Assembly: GCF_028765345.1 (NCBI RefSeq)
Contig: NZ_JARAJZ010000003.1
Location: forward strand, 301,595-365,594
Source of the DNA: Sporolactobacillus sp. CQH2019
GTDB lineage: Bacteria > Bacillota > Bacilli > Bacillales > Sporolactobacillaceae
Direction: 5' to 3'
Length of the DNA stretch: 64,000 bases
Shown here: piece after piece, positions 43,837 through 53,342 of the stretch
How positions within the stretch are numbered: the first letter of the stretch is position 1
How the letters are laid out: each line of letters starts with the position of its first letter
Position numbers and translations under genes: made by a program
The notes under the pieces: model-generated
Seen by the model: only the letters and a program-made list of their open reading frames with translations
Databases searched by the model: none
What the model was told of the DNA's origin: nothing

Positions 43837-46050
43837 TTAGCGGGCAGTCAAGTGGGAAGACTTTGTATCCGTCTGTTTCTTTGTTTCAGCAAATTGCTGC
43901 AAAAGTTGACGAACAGCTTTCCAGGATTTTAGACGATAGGCTGCCTGCGAGTCTCCTGAACCGACTTTGATGGAATAAGCATCTTCAGGAAGAGAACGAA
44001 AAAGATCCTCATTCGATTGATCGTCGCCGATACCGAAAATAAAATCATAATTCTGGTCACGCAGAAAGAGGGGCGTTACAGATCCCTTGCTGATCCGGTT
44101 GTCCTTGATTTCAAGCACATTCTTTCCTTGCAAGATACCCAGATTCAATGAGCTGATCATATTCATAAGATTGGCTTTAATGCTTGGCAGCCAGGTATCG
44201 ACGGCATCCGGTTCACAGAAACGGTAATGCCAGGCAAGGGAATAATCCTTTTCTTCAATAAAAGATCCGGGCATTCGGTCTGTATATACTTGAAGAATCG
44301 GCCGGATTGATCGTTTCCATTCGTTACTGAGCGGGACGGTCATTTGCCAGTCCTGATTCGGATGAAGCAGCCATAGTCCATGGGAAGAAACCAGATGAAG
44401 ATTCATGCGGCTGAACCATTGAGTTAATGGCCTTTTATCTCTTTCTGATGTAATGACAATGGTATTTTTCGGATCTGTTGAAAGGGTCTGAAGCAGATTG
44501 AGAAGCCTGCCATCAGGTTTTGCCAGCTCCGGTGTCGGTGCAAAATCGACCAATGTCCCGTCATAATCGAGAAATAAAATTCTTTTGCCGGCTCCATGGT
44601 ACGCATTGACGATGCTTGAACGATCCCGGTTCAGATCGATTTGAACAGTTGCTTCCTTTTCACGGGTGCTGCGCGACAGGGCCTCCAGAAACGTATGAAC
44701 CCAGAAATGAATATTGTACCGTTTCAAACGGTCCTGCATGATCCTATTCCGGGAGATTTTTTCTTCTGCCGGCATCTCGAGGGCATTTTTAATTCCTATG
44801 GCAATCGCGTTGTAGTCATTCGCATTGACAATGACGGCTTCGCCTAATTCACTGGCCGCGCCTGCCGTCTCACTGATGACGACCATGCCCAGCCGATCCG
44901 TGCGGGCAGCGACATATTCCTTAGCGACCAGATTCATGCCGTCCCGCAAGGGAGTTACCACCAGTACATCCGAGTGGCGATAGAAAGAGATCAGTTTTTC
45001 CTGAGAAAAGGATTGAAAATAAAACCAGACAGGCATCCAATTAACGGTTCCGTACATGCCGTTGATCTCACCGACCAGCTCGGTAATCTGCTGACGCAGT
45101 TTTTCATAGGAATCGACCTTTTCACGGGAAGGAGCAACGATCAGATTAAAACGCACCTTTTCTTTGTATTCCGGATATTTGGCAAGAAGCCGCTTATAAG
45201 CCTTGAGTTTCTCGGGAATGCCCTTAGTGTAATCGAGACGATCGATCGAAAGCAGCGTTCTCATACCTTTCATGTTCTCATAGGACTCTTCACGGAGGGT
45301 ATCTACCGGGTGGCTTGCAAAGAAATCATAGTCAATGCCCATGGGGAAAACACCGATATGAACGGTTCGGTCTTCATAGCTGATCGCGTTAATCTTATGA
45401 CCTAACCCTAATAGCCGCGTACATGTACTAAAGAAGTGGCGGACATAATTATAGGTGTGAAAACCGATTAAATCGGCACCAAGCAGTCCGTGCAGAATTT
45501 CTTCGCGCCAGATGAGTGTGCGGAAGATTTCGTAAGAAGGGAAAGGAATGTGGAGGAAAAAACCAATTTTTGCTTTCGGATATTTTTCCCTGATCATTTG
45601 CGGCAGCAGCATCAGCTGATAATCATGGATCCATACCATATCCTCCTCGTCCATGATTGGATCCACTGCCTCAAAAAATTTACGGTTCACCCGTTGATAG
45701 GCTTCCCACGTCCTGAAATCATAATGCGTTTTATTAGGAAAATAGTGGAACAGCGGCCAAATGGTATTATTACTGAAACCAAAGTAATATTTTTCGAGAT
45801 CATCTTCCGTCAGGGAAACGGGGACACAGTGATAATTTGTGCTGAGTTCACTCGTTATCTGCCTTTTATCCTGCTGGGTCAGCGACTCCTCGGCGATTCC
45901 TGACCACCCGATCCACGGACTTCCGGATTCTTTTTGATAGCTTTTTAAACCGGTTGCAAGTCCGCCGATGCTTTCACTGAAGGTCAGCTGATCGCCTTCT
46001 TTATTGACGGTTACCGGCAATCGATTTGAAATCAGTATTGTTTTGCTCAT
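43837..46050 (-). CDS. otsAB: Fused trehalose-6-phosphate synthase / trehalose-6-phosphate phosphatase
   Basis: 737 residues, cytoplasmic, two-step trehalose synthesis from UDP-glucose and glucose-6-phosphate in one protein. Residues 1-465 form the GT20 synthase ([69 protein letters not shown]). Residues 490-737 form the HAD phosphatase ([16 protein letters not shown] at about 491-506, [23 protein letters not shown]). Trehalose protects against osmotic and desiccation stress. The fused order is common in yeast and known in some bacteria. The related repressor treR is decayed on the other side of the prophage. AGGAGG upstream. Confidence 0.93.
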   Translation of the reverse strand: MSKTILISNRLPVTVNKEGDQLTFSESIGGLATGLKSYQKESGSPWIGWSGIAEESLTQQDKRQITSELSTNYHCVPVSLTEDDLEKYYFGFSNNTIWPLFHYFPNKTHYDFRTWEAYQRVNRKFFEAVDPIMDEEDMVWIHDYQLMLLPQMIREKYPKAKIGFFLHIPFPSYEIFRTLIWREEILHGLLGADLIGFHTYNYVRHFFSTCTRLLGLGHKINAISYEDRTVHIGVFPMGIDYDFFASHPVDTLREESYENMKGMRTLLSIDRLDYTKGIPEKLKAYKRLLAKYPEYKEKVRFNLIVAPSREKVDSYEKLRQQITELVGEINGMYGTVNWMPVWFYFQSFSQEKLISFYRHSDVLVVTPLRDGMNLVAKEYVAARTDRLGMVVISETAGAASELGEAVIVNANDYNAIAIGIKNALEMPAEEKISRNRIMQDRLKRYNIHFWVHTFLEALSRSTREKEATVQIDLNRDRSSIVNAYHGAGKRILFLDYDGTLVDFAPTPELAKPDGRLLNLLQTLSTDPKNTIVITSERDKRPLTQWFSRMNLHLVSSHGLWLLHPNQDWQMTVPLSNEWKRSIRPILQVYTDRMPGSFIEEKDYSLAWHYRFCEPDAVDTWLPSIKANLMNMISSLNLGILQGKNVLEIKDNRISKGSVTPLFLRDQNYDFIFGIGDDQSNEDLFRSLPEDAYSIKVGSGDSQAAYRLKSWKAVRQLLQQFAETKKQTDTKSSHLTAR

Positions 46051-46439
46051 ACCATTTCCTCCTTAAAACAAGAAAAACAGAATATTATCAAAACCTGAAG
46101 GGAACTTTACCCGGAACGCAGCGTGCCGATTTAAGAACGGATTCTATGCGCGAAGCATTGACGCCGATAAATACCCCCTAAATTAATTATACCCTGATCT
46201 GAAAAAAGTAATGGATTCGTCGTACGAAGTATGATCAAAACGATAACCGGTCAAGGAAGAGCGTTAGATTTACATTCGGTCATTTGATATACTTGACAAT
46301 AGATTGAATGGTATTTGTTGGATTCTATCAACTGATTGTTTCCGGGCGCGGCTATCATGTTTTTAATAAAATGGATAATCTGTCTGAAAAATTCTCTCTC
46401 CCTCAAAGAAACGGATAAATGAATTGGAGCGATCAGGCT
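46051..46439. other. Intergenic region upstream of the trehalose gene
   Basis: Contains a minus-strand TATAAT (plus ATTATA at 46187-46192) that could be the trehalose gene -10 box, and a minus-strand GGGGGTAT nearby (46172-46179) that is reminiscent of a sigma-B -10, but the spacing to a GTATAA -35-like sequence (10 bases) is too short. No coding sequence seen. The stretch up to 46439 precedes the HAD remnant. Confidence 0.45.
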
Positions 46440-46923
46440 ATGATCAAAGTGGTTACTGCAAATATGGATGGTACGCTGCTTAGTAAAAACCGGGAGATCA
46501 GTTGGGAGCATCTGAAGGCGCTGGCTGGTATTCTTTGATATCCGCCATCTGATCGGAATCGGATATGGAAATGCGTTATTATTGATATCAACGGAACAGC
46601 GATTCACTCAAGAGAGCGGCAGACTGCTGGGATCAATTCTCTCAATCGGTGCGCGAAGCACTGGAAACTGTTGCGTATCTCGCTGAAAAACATTATTATA
46701 TAAAGGTTTATACGCAGAATAATATCTATGTACCGGCAAGCGGAATCGGCCGGCTTTATGAGAAACGCGCACCTTCAGTGTTCAGCAAAGCCATTCTGTC
46801 AGCTGATCTTTCAGTCACGATGGGCAGCGCGGATCAGGAGATGCACAACCCTTGCGATCGGGCGGTGACGATCGACTGCCGGGATGATGGCGTGCATGTG
46901 ATTGATGAAGCACTGGGTGAGGC
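46440..46923 (+). pseudogene. Broken Cof-type HAD phosphatase
   Basis: Second, decayed relative of the gene at 3385-4239. Starts MIKVVTANMDGTLLSKNREISWEHLKALA (compare MIKLIALDMDGTLLNNEREISWENLRALR) and closes at a TGA after 32 residues. Later frames resume FFDIR, EALETVAYLAEKHYYIKVYTQNNIYVP, then after a gap of about 120 residues LSVTMGSADQEMHNPCDRAVTID. The first catalytic Asp has become Asn (NMDGT). Upstream AGCGATC... spacing is poor. It lies directly before the intact smpB. Confidence 0.85.
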
Positions 46924-47277
46924 CGGCCTGCCCGGACCCGTTTGGCATCAGTCTTTGTTCAGTCTTTGTTCTGCAGTGGGTCTGGTCTGGGTACAGACAG
47001 GCACGTCAAGCAGCCTGGAACCGGAGATCCCCGTTCGATATTTTTCTAATGGCATTCTTTCTTACGACAGTTGTTTCCCGGACCCGACTTCATTCTGAAG
47101 AAAAAAATCAAATGAAGGAACCCGATGGCCGGATTTGCCTACCGGGATCGTTAAAGATTATAATGGAAACGCTCAATTAATGTGAGGATTGTTCAAAATC
47201 GGCGGTTCGGCTAATCGAATCCGTGCAGCCGGCTTTCCAGCGGCAGCTCGCAGCTTGACCCTTGCAGCAGGAGGCAG
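46924..47277 (+). other. Intergenic stretch before smpB
   Basis: No convincing gene. Contains a short direct repeat AGTCTTTGTTC twice in a row near 46950-46972 and scattered fragments of open frame. The AGGAGG ribosome site of smpB lies at its end. Confidence 0.5.
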
Positions 47278-47754
47278 ATGAAGAAGATGGAAAAAAATGA
47301 AAACCGGGTGCTGGCACAGAACCGCAAGGCGCGTCACGATTATTTTATTGAAGAAACCGTGGAATCGGGAATTGTGCTTCAGGGCACGGAGATTAAGTCT
47401 ATCCGGCGCGGCAAAGTGAATATTCAGGATGCTTTCGCGCGGATCGAAAACGGCGAAGCGTTCGTGTACAATATGCACATCAGCACCTATGAACAGGGAA
47501 ACAGGTATAATCATGAACCATTGCGTACGCGCAAACTGCTTATGCATCAGAAAGAGATCAATAAACTCGGTACGAAAGCGGATAAGCCCGGATATGCGCT
47601 GATTCCGCTCAAAGTCTATGTTAAAAACGGCTTTGCCAAGGTACTTGTCGGACTCGGCCGCGGCAAAAAAATGTATGATAAGCGTGAGAGCATGAAAAAA
47701 CAAACAGCTGAACGGGAAATGGCTAAAGCTTTCCGCCAGCGTCAGAAGTCGTGA
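47278..47754 (+). CDS. smpB: SmpB, tmRNA-binding protein (intact copy)
   Basis: 158 residues. Binds tmRNA's tRNA-like domain and the decoding centre, essential partner for trans-translation. Signatures: [86 protein letters not shown], and a basic helical tail. Start ATG 47278 has AGGAGG 4-5 bases upstream; ATG 47287 is the alternative. Unusually far from ssrA: the prophage and host genes lie between (42 kb), while the usual position holds only a remnant. Confidence 0.95.
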   Translation: MKKMEKNENRVLAQNRKARHDYFIEETVESGIVLQGTEIKSIRRGKVNIQDAFARIENGEAFVYNMHISTYEQGNRYNHEPLRTRKLLMHQKEINKLGTKADKPGYALIPLKVYVKNGFAKVLVGLGRGKKMYDKRESMKKQTAEREMAKAFRQRQKS

Positions 47755-47834
47755 TTTGTCTTCCTGGTGGATTTGTAATCAAAGAAAAACGGTCTCTTTT
47801 CTTATAAAGCTACGAAGCGAAAAAATATAAAATT

Positions 47835-47872
47835 AAAAGAGGCTGTCCCAAAAGGTCAGCCTCTTTTCTTTG
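47835..47872. terminator. Bidirectional terminator between smpB and nrdG
   Basis: Perfect 11-bp stem AAAAGAGGCTG (47835-47845) with CAGCCTCTTTT (47857-47867), T-tail on both strands. Convergent genes smpB and nrdG would both end here. Confidence 0.88.
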
Positions 47873-47896
47873 ATACGTCCATGGCGGGCATAGCAT

Positions 47897-48445
47897 TCAG
47901 TCGATCTGATCAATGATGTCCATCACTTGATTCCGTTTCAGACTTTCCTGAACATCGATAATCCGTTGATTGGAGGAACCGCGGAATTTCAGAGAAATAT
48001 CGCGAAGCTTCGCCACAAAACGTCCGTCAACCAGTACATCGATATAGGGCAGAATCTGTGAAAGTCGCCGTGAATGACGGATAAATTCCCAGCGGTAACC
48101 TGTATACAGCCAGATATTCTTGCCATATTGTGTCTTTAAAATCCGCGCTGCCTCAAGTGCATGATCAAACTGATAGGTGAGCGGATCTCCTCCGGAAAAG
48201 GTAATCTCATTATTTTTGGTCTGTGTCGCCAATGCAATCAACCGCTCCATCGCGACCGCTTTGCCTGATGAGGCGTCCCACGATTCAGGATTTTGGCAAA
48301 GCGGACATTTTGGATTCTGGCCGCAACCGGCAAAGAAAATAACCGTCCGTAATCCAAGCCCATCAGCAACCGAGTCGCGATATATTTGTAAGATCCGCAA
48401 GTCTTTCTCCGGCTGAACAAGTTGCTGCACCATCAGTTTCTCCAA
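47897..48445 (-). CDS. nrdG: Anaerobic ribonucleotide reductase activating enzyme
   Basis: 182 residues, radical-SAM activase that makes the glycyl radical on NrdD. VIFFAGCGQNPKCPLCQNPESWD holds the cluster cysteines near residue 39-48, spaced C-x5-C-x2-C rather than the C-x3-C-x2-C seen in most NrdG. ITFSGGDPLTYQ and YTGYRWEFI fit the family. It overlaps the nrdD gene by 13 bases, so the two are one operon, active without oxygen. Confidence 0.93.
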   Translation of the reverse strand: MEKLMVQQLVQPEKDLRILQIYRDSVADGLGLRTVIFFAGCGQNPKCPLCQNPESWDASSGKAVAMERLIALATQTKNNEITFSGGDPLTYQFDHALEAARILKTQYGKNIWLYTGYRWEFIRHSRRLSQILPYIDVLVDGRFVAKLRDISLKFRGSSNQRIIDVQESLKRNQVMDIIDQID

Positions 48446-50397
48446 TCAAATAAAATGTGCCCATTACCTGTATGCTTCACACGATCAGCAACTTCCCGCT
48501 GCTTGCCTTCATTCATCCGTTCAACGCTTCCCGTCAGATAGCCGGTGATGCGTCTCAGACGTTCAATGTTGCTGCTGCCGCATTTCGGGCATTCGTGATC
48601 TATGATGCCCTGATAGCTGCAGACACGGCAAGTGTCAATCTGCACATTCATTGCAAAATAAGAAATATCATTGGCCATCGCGGCATTGACAAGCTGTTCC
48701 ATTGCCGGAATGTTGTGCTGTGTCGAAGCGTCGATTTCGACGTAAGTAATGGCACCGCCCCTGGAAATTTTATGAAAAGGTGCTTCCTTGCGAATCTTTT
48801 CTTCTGCTGAAATCGGATACCAGACCGGGCAATGAAACGAGTTGGTCAGGTATCCGTGATCAATGACCCCTTTGATTTCTCCGTATTCTTCTACAAGCCG
48901 ATTGTAAATGGAATAACAGCAGTTTTCCGCGGGTGTTGAATAGACCGAAAAATTCAGATCATATTTTTCCGACATCGCATTTTTGTAAGCTTCAACATGT
49001 TTATAAATGGAATAGGCAAACTCCCAGACCTGATCGTCCTCAAACTGATGCTTACCGAACATTGCTGCCATGCAGTTTGACAGGCCAAGCAGGCCGAAAG
49101 CGAGCGTGCCATGTTTCAAGACTTCGCGGACCGGTTCGTCCGGGTCAAGTTTTTTCCCTTTCATCAATTGATTTTCATACATAAACGGCGCCGATTTCGC
49201 CGGCTGGCGCCCCTGATATTCAAATCGATCAACGAGCGCCTGAGTCGCGACTTCGAGCACGCGATCGAATGTCCGCCAGAATCCTTCGATGTCCGGCTTC
49301 TGACGTGTGCCTAGACAAGTACCATGTTCAATGCCGATTTTCGCCAGGTTGATCGTTACCGGCGAAATGTTGCCGCGGCCCTGATTGCCGATGACGCCGA
49401 AGCGGTCGTCGGCCAGCTGCGTCCGGCAGCCCATCGTGTTAAAAATTTCTTGTTTGCACGTCGGTTTTTTAAAATAGCTGGCTGTACAATTTGCATAGTT
49501 TGGAAACATCCGCATCGAAGAACACTTCAGCGCCAGTTTGAACAAATCGTAATTCGGCGTGCCGGGCCGATCATTGATCCCCTTATAATACTGAAAAACC
49601 TGAACGGGGAAAATCGGCGTCAAATGGTGGGCACCGACGCCCTCAATGGTCGCATCAAGCACACTCCTGGACACAAGACGGCCGGCAGGCGAAGTATCCG
49701 TTCCGTAATTGATCGATGTAAACGGCAGCTGATCGGCGGCACGCGACTGCAGGCTGTTCAAATTATGAATCAGCGCTTCCGCCCCCTGATGAGCCTCTTC
49801 CGTTGTTTTGTCCCACGCATAAAGCAGCGCCCGGCGGTAGGGATGTCCGGCCGGATAATCGTCCTTCGTATCCAGAAAATGAACGGCTGAATCGGCGGTC
49901 CCGGTTTTTTCCGTATCATAAATGTATTTCAACCCAACGGCAAAATGTTTGCGGAATGATTTGTCGACATAAGGCGCGAGATCAAGATCCAGCGTCCCGA
50001 CGGCAATGCCGCCGAATTGCAGATTGCTCTGGCACTGCATAATCACTGCAGTCAGCTGCATGGCGCTGGAAATCGAATTCGGTTCGCGAATGTCGGCATT
50101 ATTCGTTTTAAATCCGCCCGCCAGCACCTCAGCAAGATCAAGGGTCAAACAGTTGTGATTGCCGGACGCGTAAGCGTTGAAATCGTGTATGTATATCCAG
50201 TTATCTTGAAACGCTTTCCGAACATTCTCGGACAGCAGGTAATCCATCGCATACCGCTTTGTTACATGATTTGCCACGCGGACGTTGCGTGCTGAAAAAA
50301 CTTGTTCAGCTAAATTTGCATTTTCATTTTCGATATTATTTAGATCCATTGTATTCTTGATCATGAGCATCATTGGATCTTCTGTTAATTCGATCAT
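48433..50397 (-). CDS. nrdD: Anaerobic (class III) ribonucleoside-triphosphate reductase
   Basis: 654 residues from the ATG at 50397 (GAGGG about 10 bases upstream; ATG 50418 is an alternative). Reduces NTPs to dNTPs under anoxia. The start (IKNTMDLNNIENENANLAEQV) leads straight into the catalytic barrel, so the N-terminal ATP-cone usual in the family seems absent. C-terminus: zinc site CRVCSYQGIIDHECPKCGS and glycyl-radical loop RRITGYLTGSVERMNEGKQREVADRVKH. Operon with nrdG. Confidence 0.95.
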   Translation of the reverse strand: MIELTEDPMMLMIKNTMDLNNIENENANLAEQVFSARNVRVANHVTKRYAMDYLLSENVRKAFQDNWIYIHDFNAYASGNHNCLTLDLAEVLAGGFKTNNADIREPNSISSAMQLTAVIMQCQSNLQFGGIAVGTLDLDLAPYVDKSFRKHFAVGLKYIYDTEKTGTADSAVHFLDTKDDYPAGHPYRRALLYAWDKTTEEAHQGAEALIHNLNSLQSRAADQLPFTSINYGTDTSPAGRLVSRSVLDATIEGVGAHHLTPIFPVQVFQYYKGINDRPGTPNYDLFKLALKCSSMRMFPNYANCTASYFKKPTCKQEIFNTMGCRTQLADDRFGVIGNQGRGNISPVTINLAKIGIEHGTCLGTRQKPDIEGFWRTFDRVLEVATQALVDRFEYQGRQPAKSAPFMYENQLMKGKKLDPDEPVREVLKHGTLAFGLLGLSNCMAAMFGKHQFEDDQVWEFAYSIYKHVEAYKNAMSEKYDLNFSVYSTPAENCCYSIYNRLVEEYGEIKGVIDHGYLTNSFHCPVWYPISAEEKIRKEAPFHKISRGGAITYVEIDASTQHNIPAMEQLVNAAMANDISYFAMNVQIDTCRVCSYQGIIDHECPKCGSSNIERLRRITGYLTGSVERMNEGKQREVADRVKHTGNGHILFDWRN

Positions 50398-50453
50398 AGC
50401 CAATCGGCCCTCTTTCATCGAAATCTATATTAATCTTGCAATTCATATATTAT

Positions 50454-50495
50454 ACTACATATTGTGCCTGTTTAACATGACGTATACATATGTTG
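50454..50495. promoter_or_regulatory. Candidate NrdR-box pair upstream of nrdD
   Basis: Two box-like palindromes about 30 bases centre to centre: ACTACATATTGTG (50454-50466) and GTATACATATGTTG (50482-50495). NrdR recognises two similar AT-rich boxes spaced by whole helical turns. The match is imperfect, so this is tentative. Confidence 0.35.
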
Positions 50496-51107
50496 ATTAA
50501 TTGTCAAAATTCAAGATCCTGCTGACTAAGAGACAGGCATTTGTGGGTGCAGCCGTTCTGAGAACGTCTATTCCTCCTGCACCTTAACAGCTCCGGGGAA
50601 TTTTTAAATTTCTAAAATGAAAAGGCTATCCTTTTGGACAGATTCTAAGGAAGAGAAAATAGTTAGACGGCATCGAACTATTTTCTCTACAGCAGGGCGT
50701 TTTTTAATAGCTATTTAATCAAATTAATCAAAAATTTACTTTATCTGAATTTCAGCGTAGACAGTGGCGGATCTTATCATTTCAGACTACCTGAGGCTAA
50801 AGTCAAACAGGCCCTCAGGTGATTTTCCTTTTTGAGAAGTAAATGAGAGGTGAATTTGTCGATGGGGTCTGAAACCGCTGATAAACAGGCGGCGCTCGAC
50901 GATTGATCAGCGGTTTCCGCCATCTCCGCTTGCGGAACATCAGAGAGAATTTCTAAATGAAAACCACTGGAAAATGCTGATTTTATAGGGCTTTTTGTGG
51001 CTTTCTTTTTGAATAAAATCAAATCATTTTGCACTAATTTTGCGTGCTTGGAACCATGGAAGAAGTGAACTGCTTCGTCTGTAACTTTCTTGATATTGGG
51101 AAGCTGT
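50496..51107. other. Intergenic region with one strong hairpin, no confident gene
   Basis: Holds a perfect 13-bp inverted repeat AGAGAAAATAGTT / AACTATTTTCTCT (50652-50664, 50676-50688) followed by a T-run near 50699, so terminator-like. A minus-strand open frame at 50777-51124 (115 residues) has no recognisable family or ribosome site and follows an IS66 remnant, so I do not call it a gene. Confidence 0.5.
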
Positions 51108-51276
51108 TCAAAGAGATAGGTCAAAAATAGTGGAACGGATCGGGCCCGTTTTCTTTGGCAGAGCGTTCAGGGCATCGTTAAATTTTTTTCGGGCATGGAC
51201 CCAGCAACAGACGAGGGTGACTTTTTCTATCTGATGATAACCGGCATAGCTGTGATAATCGACTTGTTGATTATAA
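51108..51276 (-). pseudogene. IS66-type transposase fragment
   Basis: Minus-strand fragment of about 55 residues reading DYHSYAGYHQIEKVTLVCCWVHARKKFNDALNALPKKTGPI, matching the conserved IS66 TnpC part (DGYAGY, CWAHARRKF). It closes at a stop at 51108-51110 and has no N- or C-terminal remainder. Evidence of past IS activity here, 1-5 bases from the palindromic element at 51273. Confidence 0.75.
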
Positions 51277-51310
51277 GAGACATGTCTTCTTTTGAAGACA
51301 TGTCTCTTAT
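51273..51310. promoter_or_regulatory. Palindromic upstream site 1 (candidate enhancer-binding-protein site)
   Basis: 17-bp perfect arms ATAAGAGACATGTCTTC (51273-51289) and GAAGACATGTCTCTTAT (51294-51310), each with the half-palindrome GAGACATGTCTY. Centre is about 168 bases before the GG of the sigma-54 promoter at 51459. A near copy lies at 55727-55770 in the same position before the second promoter. Confidence 0.65.
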
Positions 51311-51377
51311 TACTCGTCAGGATACAGCTATCTCACTCAAGAAAACCAATATTTACTGTAATCTTATCATAATAGTT

Positions 51378-51398
51378 GTCGCGATACAGCGACTTTTT
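51378..51398. promoter_or_regulatory. Conserved dyad between UAS and sigma-54 promoter, site 1
   Basis: GTCGC (51378-51382), 6 bases, GCGAC (51389-51393), then TTTTT. The related GTCGC...GCAAC with TTTTT occurs at 55833-55853 at the same relative position. Role unknown: a second regulator site or a terminator for upstream transcription. Confidence 0.5.
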
Positions 51399-51456
51399 GA
51401 CTAGTTTTACTTTCGTAAAAGTAATGAAAACGCTGTACTCATGCCAATTATTAGTT

Positions 51457-51474
51457 TTGGCATAAATTATGCAT
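51457..51474 (+). promoter_or_regulatory. Sigma-54 promoter 1 (hydrolase-permease unit)
   Basis: TTGGCATAAATTATGCAT with GG (51459-51460), ten bases, GC (51471-51472), the -24/-12 layout of sigma-54 promoters. Highly similar to the element at 55910-55927. Confidence 0.75.
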
Positions 51475-52234
51475 ACGCAATTCTTGGTAGAAGATCTCTA
51501 GGCAAAAGCTAATTTGGCGATTGGAAAATGCATATTTTGGTAATTCAATGATTTTTCTGATTCTCATTCGATCAATCATAAAATGGCCTGACATGGAGTT
51601 AAGCAAAAACTCTCAAACATCATAGTTTTTTCATGAATCTATAACTGTAGATTTGTTTCTCCGATGCTAAAGCCATGAATTGAACTTATTATTATCTACC
51701 CCAAACATTACATTTTTTAATTGCCACTAACAAGGAGGTGTTATTTAAGCTTAAAAACGAGAAATTTGTTAACCTCCATATCCACGCACGGGCGTGAAAA
51801 GGTAACTTGGTGAGAATCTCCTTGTCTGTAAAGTCATCCAGCTTTAAGGTACTGTGATGACTATCATCGGAAGCGACAAGGTGATCTTTATCTAAATGGA
51901 TGTTTAACGTTTTATCTGTATAGCAATATGGATTTGTTAATTCGAACGTTATTAAAAACTATGACAAATCATCAGAAGTATTGGGATTGCGGCTGTTCCT
52001 CGATTTTCAATTGTAAACGATAATAGAGGACCGCTCAGAGTTCATTGCTGGGAAAAGTGGGAAATTAATATTATTATCGTTCCGAAATGCAGTGGCTATT
52101 ACGTAACGTGTCATGAAGCTGAAAAATGGCGAAGAGAAATCAAAAACAGAGAGATGATTGACGGAATGTGAAAGGTGCGAAACCAACCATGACATTGCTT
52201 TGCCGCCAATTAGAAGATAAGAGGAGGTTGCAAA
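51475..52234 (+). other. Long leader of the hydrolase-permease unit
   Basis: Between promoter 1 and the hydrolase start lie 760 bases without an intact gene. Fragments: an AAGGAGGTG at 51735 with no usable start, and a start-less frame ending at 52171 (SIGIAAVPRFSIVNDNRGPLRVHCWEKWE...). Probably decayed genes. No clear riboswitch was recognised. Confidence 0.5.
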
Positions 52235-53179
52235 ATGTCAGTTGATTACAAAGTTTTTACGGCTGAAGATGGAACAGATATCTATTATATTGATTTTGGA
52301 AAAGGAACGCCTATCGTATATGCTCATGGATTTTGTGGTTCCACTGAGCAAGATCTATCGATGTTTGACCTTTTAAAAGACCAATTCCGCTGCATCTGTT
52401 TCGACCAGAGGGGATATGGCAAGACGGAGGGGAGGGGAGAAATCGGAATTCAACAATCTGCACGGGATATTACGAGTTTGTTGAAGCATCTCGGAATAAA
52501 AAACGCTACGTTACTGGGATACTCTATGGGTGCTGCCGTACTCTTTTCCTATGTAGAACAGTTCGGTTGCGATAGAGTTGAGAGAATCATCATCGGAGAT
52601 ATGACACCGAAAATCATCAATGAGGATAATTGGAAGTTTGGACTCTATCAAGGTCGGTATACACGAGATCATTATGAATCTGATTTAAAGAACATCAGGA
52701 ATAATTATGAACAGTTTATTCTTTTCCTTGTGGAGCAAATAGTTGCACCAAACAAGACCAGCCTCAGAAATTTCGATTATGACTTGAACGAACTCAAGAA
52801 TCGGATTATACGGAATATCGGCGCGGGCGGCACGGAGATGATTAATGCTATGGTAGGCGTTTTGGAGGAGCAGAAGAAGTCCAGTTATTTCTATTGGAAA
52901 TCCATGTGTGAACCCGATTTCCGCGGAACTCTGAAAAATATCACGGTTCCCACAGCAGTCATTTTCGCAGATCCCGGTTCGATTTATTACACCCGGACTG
53001 CTGAATATATAGCGTCTCAAATTGAGGATGCTGTTTTGTATCGCATGAGGAGCTGCACACATATGGCAAAGAACGACAAGCCAAAAGAATTCGTGTGTTA
53101 TATCCGTGACTTTTGCAAAATAACTGGCCCGGATTATTTGAAAGTCAGAAGGTCTATGAAAGATTTACATTCATTTTAA
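52235..53179 (+). CDS. Alpha/beta-hydrolase
   Basis: 314 residues, soluble esterase-type serine hydrolase: nucleophile Ser97 in GYSMGA, oxyanion strand VYAHGFCGS, catalytic His about 275 in CTHMAKND, and Asp in FADPGSI (about 246) as candidate acid. No signal peptide. AGGAGG before the ATG. It lies 163 bases before the permease gene and downstream of sigma-54 promoter 1. Substrate unknown; an ester or thioester of a short acid would suit the neighbouring genes. Confidence 0.85.
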   Translation: MSVDYKVFTAEDGTDIYYIDFGKGTPIVYAHGFCGSTEQDLSMFDLLKDQFRCICFDQRGYGKTEGRGEIGIQQSARDITSLLKHLGIKNATLLGYSMGAAVLFSYVEQFGCDRVERIIIGDMTPKIINEDNWKFGLYQGRYTRDHYESDLKNIRNNYEQFILFLVEQIVAPNKTSLRNFDYDLNELKNRIIRNIGAGGTEMINAMVGVLEEQKKSSYFYWKSMCEPDFRGTLKNITVPTAVIFADPGSIYYTRTAEYIASQIEDAVLYRMRSCTHMAKNDKPKEFVCYIRDFCKITGPDYLKVRRSMKDLHSF

Positions 53180-53342
53180 AATGTCTGTTGAAAAAAGCGG
53201 CCAAAAAGCGTGGCAAATTTTCTTACTTTTTGAATGATTAGAATAAAATGAAATGCTAGTCGCTGTTGGACACTCCCTGTTGAGATTTAGTTGAAATAAG
53301 AGTGCGCAGTTAGACAATTTAAGAAAATTAGGAGGTAACGTC

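Noticed and set aside
46172-46192. Sigma-B promoter for the trehalose gene
   Set aside because: GTATAA and GGGTAT are only 10 bases apart; sigma-B needs about 12-14.
50777-51124. Minus-strand 115-codon frame
   Set aside because: No family, no good start signal, and next to an IS66 remnant; most likely chance.
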